Assembly: GCA_949294085.1 (NCBI GenBank)
Contig: CASFFX010000011.1
Location: 1 to 64,000 of the forward strand
Origin: an uncultured bacterium
GTDB taxonomy: Bacteria > Elusimicrobiota > Elusimicrobia > Elusimicrobiales > Elusimicrobiaceae
Reading direction: 5' to 3'
DNA length: 64,000 nt
Below, piece by piece: positions 34,255 through 43,087 of this stretch (position 1 is its first letter; each line of letters opens with the position of its first letter). The notes under the pieces are model-generated. The model was not told the DNA's origin. It saw only the letters and a list, made by a program, of their open reading frames with translations, and ran no database searches. Position numbers and translations under genes: made by a program.

Positions 34255-36100
34255 GATACACGTATTGGACGAAAAAACAGCCGGCCGCATTGCCGCGGGC
34301 GAGGTAATTGAACGCCCGGCGGGCGTACTCAAGGAGCTGTTGGAAAACGCGGTGGACGCCGGCGCCACCAGCATTAACGTGGACATTGAAGGTTCCGGGC
34401 GGGAGCTGATCCGCATTAACGACAACGGCTGCGGCATGAGCGAGGAAGATTTGGCGCTTTGCGTGCTGCGGCATGCCACCAGCAAAATTCAAACCTTTGG
34501 GGATTTGGCCACCCTGCGCACGTTTGGCTTTCGCGGGGAAGCACTATATTCCGTGGCGGCCGTTTCCCGCATGACGCTTACCAGCTGCACCGGCGACGGC
34601 AGCGGCCACCGGCTGGAATTGCACGGCGGCAAAGTGGCTGCCCAAAGCCCGGCGCCCGCCGTCAAAGGCACCACCGTAGAAATACGCGATTTGTTTTACA
34701 ATGTGCCGGCGCGGCTTAAATTTTTGAAGAGCGATTCGTATGAGCGCGCCTGCCTGCTGAAAGTGATTGAGGAGAGCGCGCTGGCCAATTTGAACGTAAG
34801 CTACCGCGTGCGGATCAACGGGCGCAGCGTGTACGATTTGCCCGCCCCTCGGGCGCCGTTTCGCGAAGCGGTGCTGGCTCGGGCACGCCAAATTTTAGGG
34901 GACGAGGTGGCCTCATCTCTATTGTTTGGACAGAAGGACGAAATGGACCTGCGGATTTTTCTCTCCCCGGCCGACAAACTCCTTACCGTGCGGGACATGC
35001 AGTATGTGTTTGTAAACCGCCGCCCGATTGATTCCAAAACGGTTCAGCAAGCCCTCTACAAAGCGTATCAAAACGTCCGCCCCAAAGACCGCCACCCCGC
35101 GTTTTTGGTGTATTTGACGCTGGACCCGGCCGATTTTGACGTCAATATCCACCCGCAGAAACGGGATATCCGCTTTGTAAACGAAAACAAAATGTTTGGC
35201 TTTTTGATGAACGCGGCCGGAGAAACCATTTTCTCCCAGGCGCGCCCGGTTGCGGCGGCGGTGCACCCGTCTATCACGCTGCCGCCGGCAGCAGCCCCTG
35301 CGGCCCAACAAATTTTCGCGCCCGCGGCCCCTACGCCTATGGAGGCTTTTGCCGCCGCCTGCACGCCCGCCGAAACCCCGCAAAAACCGCATTGCCTGAT
35401 TAAAGAAACCGAAGAACCGGTGGAGTATATTGCGCGCCCGACGGCCGAAACGGCGCTCCCGCAGGCTCTCGTTTTGCCTCCGCAGGATCACGCGTCCCTC
35501 CCCGCGGATGAGCCGGCTTGGTATCACGGGCCGTATCATTATTTGGGGCAGCTGCAGCGCAGTTATTTATTGTTTGAAAATCCGGACGGGCTGGTGGTAA
35601 TTGACCAGCACGCCGCCCAGGAACGGGTGCTTTTTGAGCACTACCTGGACGCGTTTGAACGCCGGGACGTAAAAGTGCAAAAACTGCTCTTCCCGGTGCA
35701 TGTGGACTTGCCCCCTTCCAATGCCGAGACGCTCCTTTCCTGGGCCGATTGGCTGAAAGGGGCCGGGTTTGAGTTGGAGCCTTTTTCCGCGCGGACGGTG
35801 CTGGTGCGCACCATGCCGCATATGATTCGGTTTAAGGAAGACGACATGAAGGATTTCATCGTGTCGCTGGCGCAAGTGGTGGGGGATCCCGCCAAATCCA
35901 CCGAAACCTTAAAACGAAAAATGGTGGCGATGCTGGCGTGCAAAAAAGCCATCAAAGCCCACGATGCCCTTTCCCCGGCCGAAGCCGAAGCCTTGCTGGA
36001 AAATATGAAAAAATGCAAAGACGGCATGCATTGCCCGCATGGGCGGCCCTGCGTGGCGCAGGTGGACATGCGGCAAGTGGAAAAGTTGTTCGGGAGATAA
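34247..36100 (+). CDS. mutL: DNA mismatch repair protein MutL (endonuclease type)
   Basis: This 617-residue protein has the GHKL ATPase domain (IAAGEVIERPAGVLKELLENAVDAGA, INDNGCGM, TFGFRGEAL). The C-terminal half carries the nicking-endonuclease motif D-Q-H-A-x2-E-x4-E starting at Asp453 (DQHAAQERVLFE). It also has the associated ACKKAIKAHD and CPHGRP motifs near residue 596. This is the MutL type found in bacteria without MutH, which cuts the new strand after MutS finds a mismatch. A Pro/Ala-rich linker joins the halves at about residues 330-430. It starts inside the mutS end. Confidence 0.97.
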   Translation: MSKIHVLDEKTAGRIAAGEVIERPAGVLKELLENAVDAGATSINVDIEGSGRELIRINDNGCGMSEEDLALCVLRHATSKIQTFGDLATLRTFGFRGEALYSVAAVSRMTLTSCTGDGSGHRLELHGGKVAAQSPAPAVKGTTVEIRDLFYNVPARLKFLKSDSYERACLLKVIEESALANLNVSYRVRINGRSVYDLPAPRAPFREAVLARARQILGDEVASSLLFGQKDEMDLRIFLSPADKLLTVRDMQYVFVNRRPIDSKTVQQALYKAYQNVRPKDRHPAFLVYLTLDPADFDVNIHPQKRDIRFVNENKMFGFLMNAAGETIFSQARPVAAAVHPSITLPPAAAPAAQQIFAPAAPTPMEAFAAACTPAETPQKPHCLIKETEEPVEYIARPTAETALPQALVLPPQDHASLPADEPAWYHGPYHYLGQLQRSYLLFENPDGLVVIDQHAAQERVLFEHYLDAFERRDVKVQKLLFPVHVDLPPSNAETLLSWADWLKGAGFELEPFSARTVLVRTMPHMIRFKEDDMKDFIVSLAQVVGDPAKSTETLKRKMVAMLACKKAIKAHDALSPAEAEALLENMKKCKDGMHCPHGRPCVAQVDMRQVEKLFGR

Positions 36101-36101
36101 A

Positions 36102-36890
36102 ATGCATATTTCCAAAGTAACGGCGGTGTTTTTCAGCGCAACGGGACGAACGGAAAAAACGACCGATTTGTTTTTGTCGCATTTACCGTTGCCGGCCCAC
36201 AAGGTGGACATTACGCCTTTCTCGGCCGAAGCGGTTTCGCTTTCCTTTGCGTCGGACGAACTGGTGGTGCTGGCGGCGCCCGTGTATGGCGGGCGTATCC
36301 CGGCGGCGGCTGCGGCGCGTTTTGCGCGGTTAAAAGGGGCTTCTACCCCGGCGATACTGTTGGCCGTATTCGGCAACCGCGATTACGACGACGCCCTGCT
36401 GGAAATGCAGGATCTGGCCCAAAAGGCCGGGCTGGTGCCTTTTGTCTGTGCGGCGCCGGTGGCGGAACATTCGCTGATGCCGGGCGTGGCAGTAGGGCGG
36501 CCCGATGAAGAGGACGCCCGAAAAATGGCGGCTTTTGCCCGCACCGCGTGGCAGACGCTGCAGCAAGCCCCGCAGGCACAGGCCTTGTCCGTGCCCGCGG
36601 TAAAAGGGAATCGTCCCTATAAAGCGTTGCCGTCTATCCCGTTTAAGCCGTCGGCGTCCGGGGCGTGCGTGCAATGCGGCGTTTGCGCCCGGGCGTGCCC
36701 CACGGGGGCTATCCCGGTGGAACATCCCAATCAAACGGATAAAACACGGTGTATTTCCTGCATGCGGTGTGTGGCGGTTTGTCCGCATCGGGCGCGCGGA
36801 GTCAATAAACTGTTGTTGGCCGCCGCGGGGAAAGTGTTTGCCCTTAAATTTGGTGCACGCAAAGAACCTGAATTTTTTATAGGCAAGTAA
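36102..36890 (+). CDS. Flavodoxin-like / two-[4Fe-4S] ferredoxin fusion (EFR1 type)
   Basis: This 262-residue protein joins an N-terminal flavodoxin-like domain to a C-terminal ferredoxin. The flavodoxin part has FFSATGRTEKTTDLF (the phosphate-binding loop of FMN), VLAAPVYGGRIP and LLAVFGNRDYDDAL. The ferredoxin has two cysteine sets, CVQCGVCARACP and CISCMRCVAVCP. Similar proteins in anaerobes are electron-transfer modules of unknown partner. The start at 36102, one base after the mutL stop, has GGGAG upstream, so it is probably co-transcribed with mutS-mutL. A functional link to repair is not evident. Confidence 0.85.
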   Translation: MHISKVTAVFFSATGRTEKTTDLFLSHLPLPAHKVDITPFSAEAVSLSFASDELVVLAAPVYGGRIPAAAAARFARLKGASTPAILLAVFGNRDYDDALLEMQDLAQKAGLVPFVCAAPVAEHSLMPGVAVGRPDEEDARKMAAFARTAWQTLQQAPQAQALSVPAVKGNRPYKALPSIPFKPSASGACVQCGVCARACPTGAIPVEHPNQTDKTRCISCMRCVAVCPHRARGVNKLLLAAAGKVFALKFGARKEPEFFIGK

Positions 36891-36900
36891 CTAGCCATAA

Positions 36901-36936
36901 ACAAAAACTCCGGGCCGGGGCCCGGAGTTTTTTTGT
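36901..36936. terminator. Bidirectional terminator
   Basis: An 11-bp stem AACTCCGGGCC/GGCCCGGAGTT is followed by seven T residues on the plus strand and preceded by an A-run. It separates the convergent ferredoxin gene and ChaN-like pseudogene. Confidence 0.9.
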
Positions 36937-36949
36937 TGTACACGTGTAA

Positions 36950-38284
36950 TTAAATATAGGAACTGCCGTAGCGCAGGCTGTCCTGCTTTTTTTGAGGTTG
37001 CTTCTTCGGCTGGGCTTCGTGAATCGTGGGAGCCGGCCGTTTAATCTCGGGCATTTTTACGCCGGTAATCGGCAGGAAAACGACCCCTTCTTTACTTCCC
37101 CTTTGTGCCGAATCCTGATTGGAAGGCAGGTCCTGTACGCCCCAGCACGGTTTGGAGGAATCACTGCAGTTCCCGTCCGTTTGCTGCAACTCGGACGAAA
37201 GACGCTGAATCTCTTGATTTATTTGGAAGGATTCATCCAAGAGACCCAAATTTTGCTGCTTTATGCGTTTTTCCATAGTGGTATAGTCCTGTGCTATTTC
37301 TGTTGGGGTTTTCTCCATGGGGAACAGAAACAAACTGATAAAGTGGGGCGTTTTGAGCATGTAAGGAAGATCATTGGACAGGGTGTTTACCACATGGCTT
37401 TGCCCCGCATAGACGACAATGATGTCATAAAACGGCTGAACCGCTTGAAGATAGCGCGTCCATTGGCGGTTACGCTCCAAGATGCCAAAAGGGGAAGCCC
37501 CTATGATTACGTCCATATTGAAAAATTCTTCTATTATTTTGTCTTCTTCTAAATTCTTGAGATAGTGCTTTACCAAGTACTGGCCGGCCTGTATCAGCAT
37601 GTAGATCCCTTTTTCATCTTGATACAGTTCCAGTTCTTCGGTGCCAAGGCGGCTGTCCAGCGATAATTAGTCTATATCCAGGGCGTCGGCCGCGTTTTTC
37701 ACTTCGGGATACATCTGAAATAATGATGAAGAAGTATTGGCTTGCTCTAACGGGAAATCGTCCAATTGCCCCGCAATGGAAAACTCCGACGTCAGCAAAA
37801 TGCGTTTGTCGGGGTTCGGTTGGCGCACCGCCTGCAGCAGGCGAATCATTTCGGCGGGGGTGGATTGCGTTCCGTGCATCTCCCCCACATAAATATACGT
37901 AAATCCTTTCAGCAGGGTTGCATAATCCGGCCAGCTGTTATGAAAAATCATGTTTTGTTTCTGTGTACGCTGCTGCAGCGTTTTCAAATCCATCCTTCTG
38001 GAAACGACATCGCGTTCCTTGGCCCGTTTGTTCAACTGCAGAAATTGTTGCCAAGGGATAACTTGGGGCGGATTTTTTTCGATGACGTCTTGCGAAGCTT
38101 CTTCGGGGACGAGAAAAGAAGTGTCCGGCTGGGAAGGCTGTTTCTTAAGCTGGGCTTTTACCTGTTGGGCAATGGCCTGCCCCTGCACGCGGGAAGCTTG
38201 GACAGGGAAATTCCCGGCGGGCCGGGCACTCGTGTAGGCTGGGAATAACCCCAGCAACAAAAAGAAAAGAAGGGCCTTTTTCAT
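36950..38284 (-). pseudogene. ChaN/TIKI-like gene interrupted by one in-frame TAA
   Basis: Two minus-strand frames, 37667-38284 (205 codons) and up to 36950, are in the same phase and separated only by the TAA at 37669-37667. Together they form a 444-residue protein of the same kind as the three tandem copies at 21-25 kb. It has a signal peptide (LLFFLLLGLFPAYTSA), IYVGEMHGTQSTP and ILLTSEFSIAG before the stop. After it come RNRQWTRYL and DIIVVYAGQSHVVN. The second half has an internal ATG at 37600 but no good Shine-Dalgarno there. The two linked G-x-x-H motifs fall on either side of the stop. It is probably a recent nonsense mutation; a sequencing error or read-through are alternatives. Confidence 0.8.
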
Positions 38285-38385
38285 ACATTTTCCTGGAACA
38301 GGAAATACAACTGATTATATATATTCTAGCCAAAAATAAATAAAAAAACAGGGCCAATATGCAAAAAATCCTGTCCGGCGGGTCT

Positions 38386-38434
38386 GGCCCCGGCCCCGCA
38401 GCCGACAGCCGGGCCGGGCCGCGGCTTTATTTTC
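38386..38434 (+). promoter_or_regulatory. GC-rich hairpin before hpt
   Basis: GGCCCCGGCCC and GGGCCGGGCC pair with one bulge around a 14-base loop, followed by GCGGC and a T-rich stretch. It may be a terminator-like leader element ahead of hpt. Confidence 0.35.
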
Positions 38435-38481
38435 GGGCGAAAAAAAGGTATCCTTTATGTATATTCTCTATTGGAGGGCTT

Positions 38482-39009
38482 ATGCCTGAAAATCCCGTTT
38501 TGGAACGTGTTTTGTTTTCTGAACAACAATTAGCTGACCGTGTGGCCGAACTGGGCCGCCAAATTTCTGCCGATTACCGCGGCAAACAGCCGCTTTTCGT
38601 CGGTATTTTGCGCGGATGTATTTTGTTTTATGCCGATTTGATGAAGCACATCAGCGTGGATTGCAATATGGATTTTATGTGTCTTTCTTCGTATGCGGGC
38701 ACTTCCAGCACGGGGCAGGTGCGCACGATGCTGGACCTGCGCGAAAGCATTAAGGGCCGCCATGTAGTGGTGGTGGAGGACATTGTGGACACGGGGCTGA
38801 CGCTCAATTATTTGATGGGCAACCTGCAAAACCGCGGGGCGGCCAGCATTGAAATTTGCTGCCTGCTGGACAAACCTTGCAACCGCAAGGCGGACATCCA
38901 CCCCAAATACGTCGGTTTTACCGTGGGGGACGAGTTTGTCATCGGGTACGGGCTGGATTACAACGAGCTGTACCGTAATTTGCCGTATATAGGGGTATTT
39001 AGAAAATAA
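38482..39009 (+). CDS. hpt: Hypoxanthine phosphoribosyltransferase
   Basis: This 175-residue protein fits the family length. The PRPP-binding signature VVVVEDIVDTGLTLNYL is at about residues 94-110, with SSYAGTSSTG as the flexible loop and FVIGYGLDYNELYRNLPYIG at the end. It salvages hypoxanthine and guanine to IMP and GMP. The start at 38482 has TTGGAGGG upstream; the frame extends further upstream without conservation. The stop codon overlaps the ftsH start by one base, as hpt-ftsH pairs do in many bacteria. Confidence 0.96.
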   Translation: MPENPVLERVLFSEQQLADRVAELGRQISADYRGKQPLFVGILRGCILFYADLMKHISVDCNMDFMCLSSYAGTSSTGQVRTMLDLRESIKGRHVVVVEDIVDTGLTLNYLMGNLQNRGAASIEICCLLDKPCNRKADIHPKYVGFTVGDEFVIGYGLDYNELYRNLPYIGVFRK

Positions 39010-40940
39010 TGAAGAATAACAAAAACCAGAACAACCGCAGAATCATTTCTGTAGGCCAAATTGTGGGGTGGCTGGCCATTTTTGTATTGGCCGTGCTGAT
39101 TTTTAATAAACCCAGCGCCAAACAGGCGGAGCTGGACTACTCCGAATTTAAGAGCAAGGTGGCTGCGGCCGAAGTGTCGGACTTGACGATTGCGCCCGGC
39201 GTAATCAGCGGGATGTATAAAAATGAAAAGGGGGAATTCTCCCCGTTCAAAACCGTCCGCATGGAGGACCCCGATCTGGTAAATGAGCTGTCTTCCGCCA
39301 ACATTAAATACAAGGCGGAATTGGATAACAGCTGGGTAAGCAATATTTTGTTTAACGTGCTGTGGATTGTATTGCTGATTGGCTTGTGGTGGTTTATTTT
39401 TCTGCGCCCGCAAAGAAACGACGGCCGCAGTGCGATGAATTTTGCCCGTTCCAAAGCCAAAATGCAGGATCCGTCCCAACAGACGGTTACGTTCAAAGAC
39501 GTGGCCGGCTGCGACGAAGCCAAAGAAGAATTGCAGGACGTGATTAAATTTTTGAAAAATCCCAAAAAATTCCAACGCTTGGGCGGCAAACTGCCCAAGG
39601 GCGTTTTGCTTTACGGCGCCCCCGGCACGGGCAAAACCCTGCTGGCCAAAGCCGTAGCGGGCGAAGCGGGCGTGGCGTTCTTTTCGGCGTCGGCTTCGGA
39701 ATTTGTGGAAATGTTTGTCGGCGTGGGTGCGGCACGCGTGCGCGATTTGTTTGATCAGGCCAAACGCAATTCGCCCGCCATTATTTTTATTGACGAGCTG
39801 GACGCCGTAGGCCGGCGTCGTTTTGCCGGGATTGGCGGCGGGCACGATGAACGCGAACAAACGCTCAACCAGCTGCTGATTGAACTGGACGGCTTTGAAA
39901 GCAAACAAGGCATTATTTTGATGGCTTCCACCAACCGCCCCGACGTGCTGGACCCGGCTTTAATCCGCCCCGGCCGTTTTGACCGGCATATTTCGGTGCC
40001 GGCGCCGGACCTCAAAGGCCGCGAAGAAATTTTGAAAGTGCACGCCAAAAAAGTGAAACTGGGGCCGGATGTGGATTTGAAAGTCGTAGCCAAAGGAACC
40101 CCCGGTTTTGTGGGGGCGGATTTGGCCAACGTCGTCAACGAAGCGGCTATTTTGGCCGCCCGCGCCGATAAGGACGCCGTAACCAAAAGCGATATGGACG
40201 AAGCGGTGGAACGCGTGATTGCGGGCCCGCAGAAGAAGAGCCGTATTATCTCCAAAAAAGAACAGCGCATTATTGCCGCGCACGAAGTGGGGCATACGGT
40301 GGTGGCGCGCCTGACCAATCACTCCGATCCGGTGCACAAAGTAACCATTATCCCCCGCGGGCAGGCCTTGGGATACACGCTGCAGCTGCCGCTGGAGGAC
40401 AAGTTTTTAACCAGCAAGTCCGAATTGTTGGACAAGCTGTGCATTTTGCTGGCGGGCCGCGCGGCCGAAGAAATTGTATTCGGCGAAATTACGTCCGGCG
40501 CCAGCGACGATTTGAACAAAACGATGGCGTATGCCCGCAAAATGGTGATGGAGCTGGGCATGAGCGACAAACTGGGGCCGATTGCGCTCCCCACCGGGGA
40601 CGACGGCGAAGTGTTTTTGGGGCGGGATCTTTCGCGCCACAACACTTATTCGCAGGAATTGGCCCGCGCCATTGACGAAGAAATTATGGATTTGATTAAG
40701 TCGTCTTACGCCCGCGCGAAAGACATTATTACCCAAAACCGCGCAGCGTTTGACAAATTGGTGGAACGCCTGCTTGAAAAAGAAGTGGTGGAATCCGCCG
40801 AGATTGACGAAATCCTGGGCTTGAAACCCGCGGCGGAAGATGCTGTTCCGTCCGAGCCCGCAGCGCAAGAACCCGCAAAAGAGGAACCGAAGGCGCCGAA
40901 AGCCGAAAAGCCGGAGGCTAAACAAGCGGAGCTCTTTTAG
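39009..40940 (+). CDS. ftsH: ATP-dependent zinc metalloprotease FtsH
   Basis: This 643-residue inner-membrane protease has two membrane segments (residues 13-33 and 112-132) enclosing the extracytoplasmic domain. The AAA+ module has Walker A GAPGTGKT near residue 203, [10 protein letters not shown] and the second-region-of-homology arginines (RPGRFDRHI). The zinc site is HEVGH near residue 425. The tail is Lys/Glu/Ala-rich. It degrades misassembled membrane proteins and some regulators. It starts inside the hpt stop codon (TAATG), so translation is coupled. Confidence 0.98.
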   Translation: MKNNKNQNNRRIISVGQIVGWLAIFVLAVLIFNKPSAKQAELDYSEFKSKVAAAEVSDLTIAPGVISGMYKNEKGEFSPFKTVRMEDPDLVNELSSANIKYKAELDNSWVSNILFNVLWIVLLIGLWWFIFLRPQRNDGRSAMNFARSKAKMQDPSQQTVTFKDVAGCDEAKEELQDVIKFLKNPKKFQRLGGKLPKGVLLYGAPGTGKTLLAKAVAGEAGVAFFSASASEFVEMFVGVGAARVRDLFDQAKRNSPAIIFIDELDAVGRRRFAGIGGGHDEREQTLNQLLIELDGFESKQGIILMASTNRPDVLDPALIRPGRFDRHISVPAPDLKGREEILKVHAKKVKLGPDVDLKVVAKGTPGFVGADLANVVNEAAILAARADKDAVTKSDMDEAVERVIAGPQKKSRIISKKEQRIIAAHEVGHTVVARLTNHSDPVHKVTIIPRGQALGYTLQLPLEDKFLTSKSELLDKLCILLAGRAAEEIVFGEITSGASDDLNKTMAYARKMVMELGMSDKLGPIALPTGDDGEVFLGRDLSRHNTYSQELARAIDEEIMDLIKSSYARAKDIITQNRAAFDKLVERLLEKEVVESAEIDEILGLKPAAEDAVPSEPAAQEPAKEEPKAPKAEKPEAKQAELF

Positions 40941-40969
40941 GCGTTTGGGCCGCTGTCTGCGGAATTTAT

Positions 40970-40997
40970 CCGCACCGCGGGGCGTTGCCCGTGCGGT
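40970..40997 (+). promoter_or_regulatory. Hairpin between ftsH and glmM
   Basis: GCACCGC and GCGGTGC pair around a GC-rich 14-base loop within the 72-bp gap. There is no T-run, so it is more likely an mRNA structure than a terminator. Confidence 0.4.
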
Positions 40998-41012
40998 GCA
41001 AAAGGAAGTTGT

Positions 41013-42365
41013 ATGGGAAAATATTTTGGAACCGACGGGGTCCGCGCGGTAGCAGGCGAGTTCCCGTTGGTGGATGATTTCATCCAAAAATTGGGCTATG
41101 CCGCCCTGCGCGAACTGCAGGAATACGCGCAAAGCGAACATCTGAAACCCCAAGTGATCATCGCGCAGGACTCGCGCGCTTCCGGCCCGGCCATTTTGGC
41201 CGCGCTGGAAAAAGGAATCCGTGCCAGCGGCGCGGACGTTATCAGCATCGGCATCGCTCCCACGCCGGCCGTTGCGTATTTGGTCAAACACACTGGCAGT
41301 TTATGCGGGGTGGTCATTTCCGCCAGCCACAACCCGGCGGAATTTAACGGGATCAAATTTTTTACCAATCACGGCACCAAACTCCCCGAAGAATTGGAAA
41401 ATTCCATTGAGGCGGAAATTGAATCGCTGCGCGAAATTCCGGCACCCAAAGGCACGTTTAAGCAAGACGAATCTTTGGTCAAAGAATACGAGCGGTTTTT
41501 AATGTCCACCGTGGACTCCCGTTTGCTTAAAGGCACCAAGGTCGTGCTGGACTGCGCCAACGGCGCCAGCTCGCGCGTGGCGGTAAACGTATTTGCCGGA
41601 TTGGGGATGGAGGTGGTGGTTACGGCCGCCAAGCCGGACGGCACCAACATCAACAAAAACGTAGGCGCCCTGCATACGGAATTTATGCAGCAGCTGACCA
41701 AAAAGAAAGGCGCCTTTGTGGGCTTTAGTTTTGACGGCGATGCAGACCGCGTAATCGCTTCCGATGAAAAAGGCCGCCAGCTGGACGGGGACAACATCAT
41801 CGCGTCCTCGGCGCTGTGTATGAAAAAAGACGGCCAGCTGCACGCCAATAAAGCCGTGCTGACCATTATGGCCAACCTGGGCTGCATTAATTACTTAAAA
41901 GAACACGGCGTGGAAGTGGAACTGACCACCGTAGGGGATAAATATGTGTCCGAAGCGTTGGAAAAAGGCGATTTGTCCATTGGGGGCGAAACGTCGGGGC
42001 ACATCATTTTCCGCCGGTTTGCCAATACGGGGGACGGCATTTTGTCCGCCCTGCAGTTTTTGCAATTTGTCAAAAAATCCGGGCACCCGGTCAGCTGGTT
42101 TGCCGACCGCTGGAAAAAATATCCCAGCAAATTAAAGGCAATTACGGTGCAGCAAAAGCCGCCGCTGGACAGCCTGGACGGATTTTTGCCGGGCGTGGCC
42201 GAAATTGAAAAGACCATGCAAGGCCGCGGCCGCGTGGTGGTGCGTTACAGCGGCACGGAGCCGAAGCTGCGCATTTTGGTAGAAGGGGAAGAGGAAGCCC
42301 TGGTGGACCGCGTGATGAACGAAGTGGAAACGCTGTACCGCCAAAAAACGGAGGTGTGCAAATGA
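41013..42365 (+). CDS. glmM: Phosphoglucosamine mutase
   Basis: This 450-residue enzyme converts glucosamine-6-phosphate to glucosamine-1-phosphate for peptidoglycan and lipopolysaccharide precursors. It opens with KYFGTDGVRAVAG. The phospho-serine is Ser105 in VVISASHNP. The metal loop is FSFDGDADRVI, the sugar loop GGETSGHI, and the phosphate-binding end RYSGTEPKLRILVEG. AAGGAAG precedes the start. The stop overlaps pdxJ by 4 bp, and glmS follows, so both hexosamine genes are in one operon. Confidence 0.97.
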   Translation: MGKYFGTDGVRAVAGEFPLVDDFIQKLGYAALRELQEYAQSEHLKPQVIIAQDSRASGPAILAALEKGIRASGADVISIGIAPTPAVAYLVKHTGSLCGVVISASHNPAEFNGIKFFTNHGTKLPEELENSIEAEIESLREIPAPKGTFKQDESLVKEYERFLMSTVDSRLLKGTKVVLDCANGASSRVAVNVFAGLGMEVVVTAAKPDGTNINKNVGALHTEFMQQLTKKKGAFVGFSFDGDADRVIASDEKGRQLDGDNIIASSALCMKKDGQLHANKAVLTIMANLGCINYLKEHGVEVELTTVGDKYVSEALEKGDLSIGGETSGHIIFRRFANTGDGILSALQFLQFVKKSGHPVSWFADRWKKYPSKLKAITVQQKPPLDSLDGFLPGVAEIEKTMQGRGRVVVRYSGTEPKLRILVEGEEEALVDRVMNEVETLYRQKTEVCK

Positions 42366-43078
42366 GTTTGAAGTTGGGAGTCAACATAGACCATATCGCC
42401 ACGCTGCGCCAAGCGCGCCGCGCTCCGTATCCGGACCCGGTGGACGCCGCGGCCGTGTGTTTAGCCACCGGCGCGGACTACATTGTGGTACACCTGCGCA
42501 AGGACGAACGCCACATCAACGAAAAAGACGTGGCCCTTTTGTGCAAAACGTTCCCGGGCAAAATCCATTTGGAATGTTCCTACACGCCGCAGCTGGAAAA
42601 AGCTGCGCTGAAATACAAGCCCTTTTCCGTGTGTATTGTGCCGGAAGAACCGGGTGAAGTAACCACGACGGGCGGGCTTAAATTTACGCCCAAGGTAACC
42701 AAGCGCCTGTTGGAAATGATTGAACATCTGCACAAGAAACACATTTTAGTCAGCCTGTTCATCAGCCCGGACGCCGCTTCCGTGCGCACCGCCGCCAAAT
42801 TGGGGGCGGATATTGTGGAATTGTGCACCCGCGACTACAGCGAAGCCACCACCGCCAAGCAAACGCGCAAATTGCTGCAGGATTTGGCGCTGTCGGCTTT
42901 GCTGGCCAAAGAGTTGGGGCTGGAAGTCCACGCCGGGCACGGGTTGGATTACCACAACGTGCTGGCCGTGGCGGATATCGGCGGGATGGCGTGCATGAAT
43001 ATCGGATTTTCCATTATTACCCGTTCCATGTTTGCGGGGCTGCCCGCTGCCGTAAGCGAAATGAAAGAATTGTTATAA
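42362..43078 (+). CDS. pdxJ: Pyridoxine 5'-phosphate synthase
   Basis: This 238-residue TIM-barrel enzyme makes pyridoxine phosphate from 1-deoxyxylulose-5-phosphate and 3-amino-2-oxopropyl phosphate. Motifs are LGVNIDHIATLRQARR, HLRKDERHI, CIVPEEPGEVTTTGGL and VHAGHGLDYHN. The ATG at 42362 has GGAGGTG upstream and overlaps the glmM stop. It belongs to the DXP-dependent vitamin B6 route. pdxJ next to acpS is common in bacteria; here glmS lies between them. Confidence 0.97.
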   Translation: MSLKLGVNIDHIATLRQARRAPYPDPVDAAAVCLATGADYIVVHLRKDERHINEKDVALLCKTFPGKIHLECSYTPQLEKAALKYKPFSVCIVPEEPGEVTTTGGLKFTPKVTKRLLEMIEHLHKKHILVSLFISPDAASVRTAAKLGADIVELCTRDYSEATTAKQTRKLLQDLALSALLAKELGLEVHAGHGLDYHNVLAVADIGGMACMNIGFSIITRSMFAGLPAAVSEMKELL

Positions 43079-43087
43079 GGAGCAACT

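Noticed and set aside
37667-37669. Recoding of TAA (for example as an amino acid) in the ChaN-like gene
   Set aside because: All other genes in the window use TAA as a normal stop and no recoding element is visible. A nonsense mutation or sequence error is simpler.
40970-40997. Terminator between ftsH and glmM
   Set aside because: The hairpin has no T-run and a large loop, so it is listed only as an mRNA structure.
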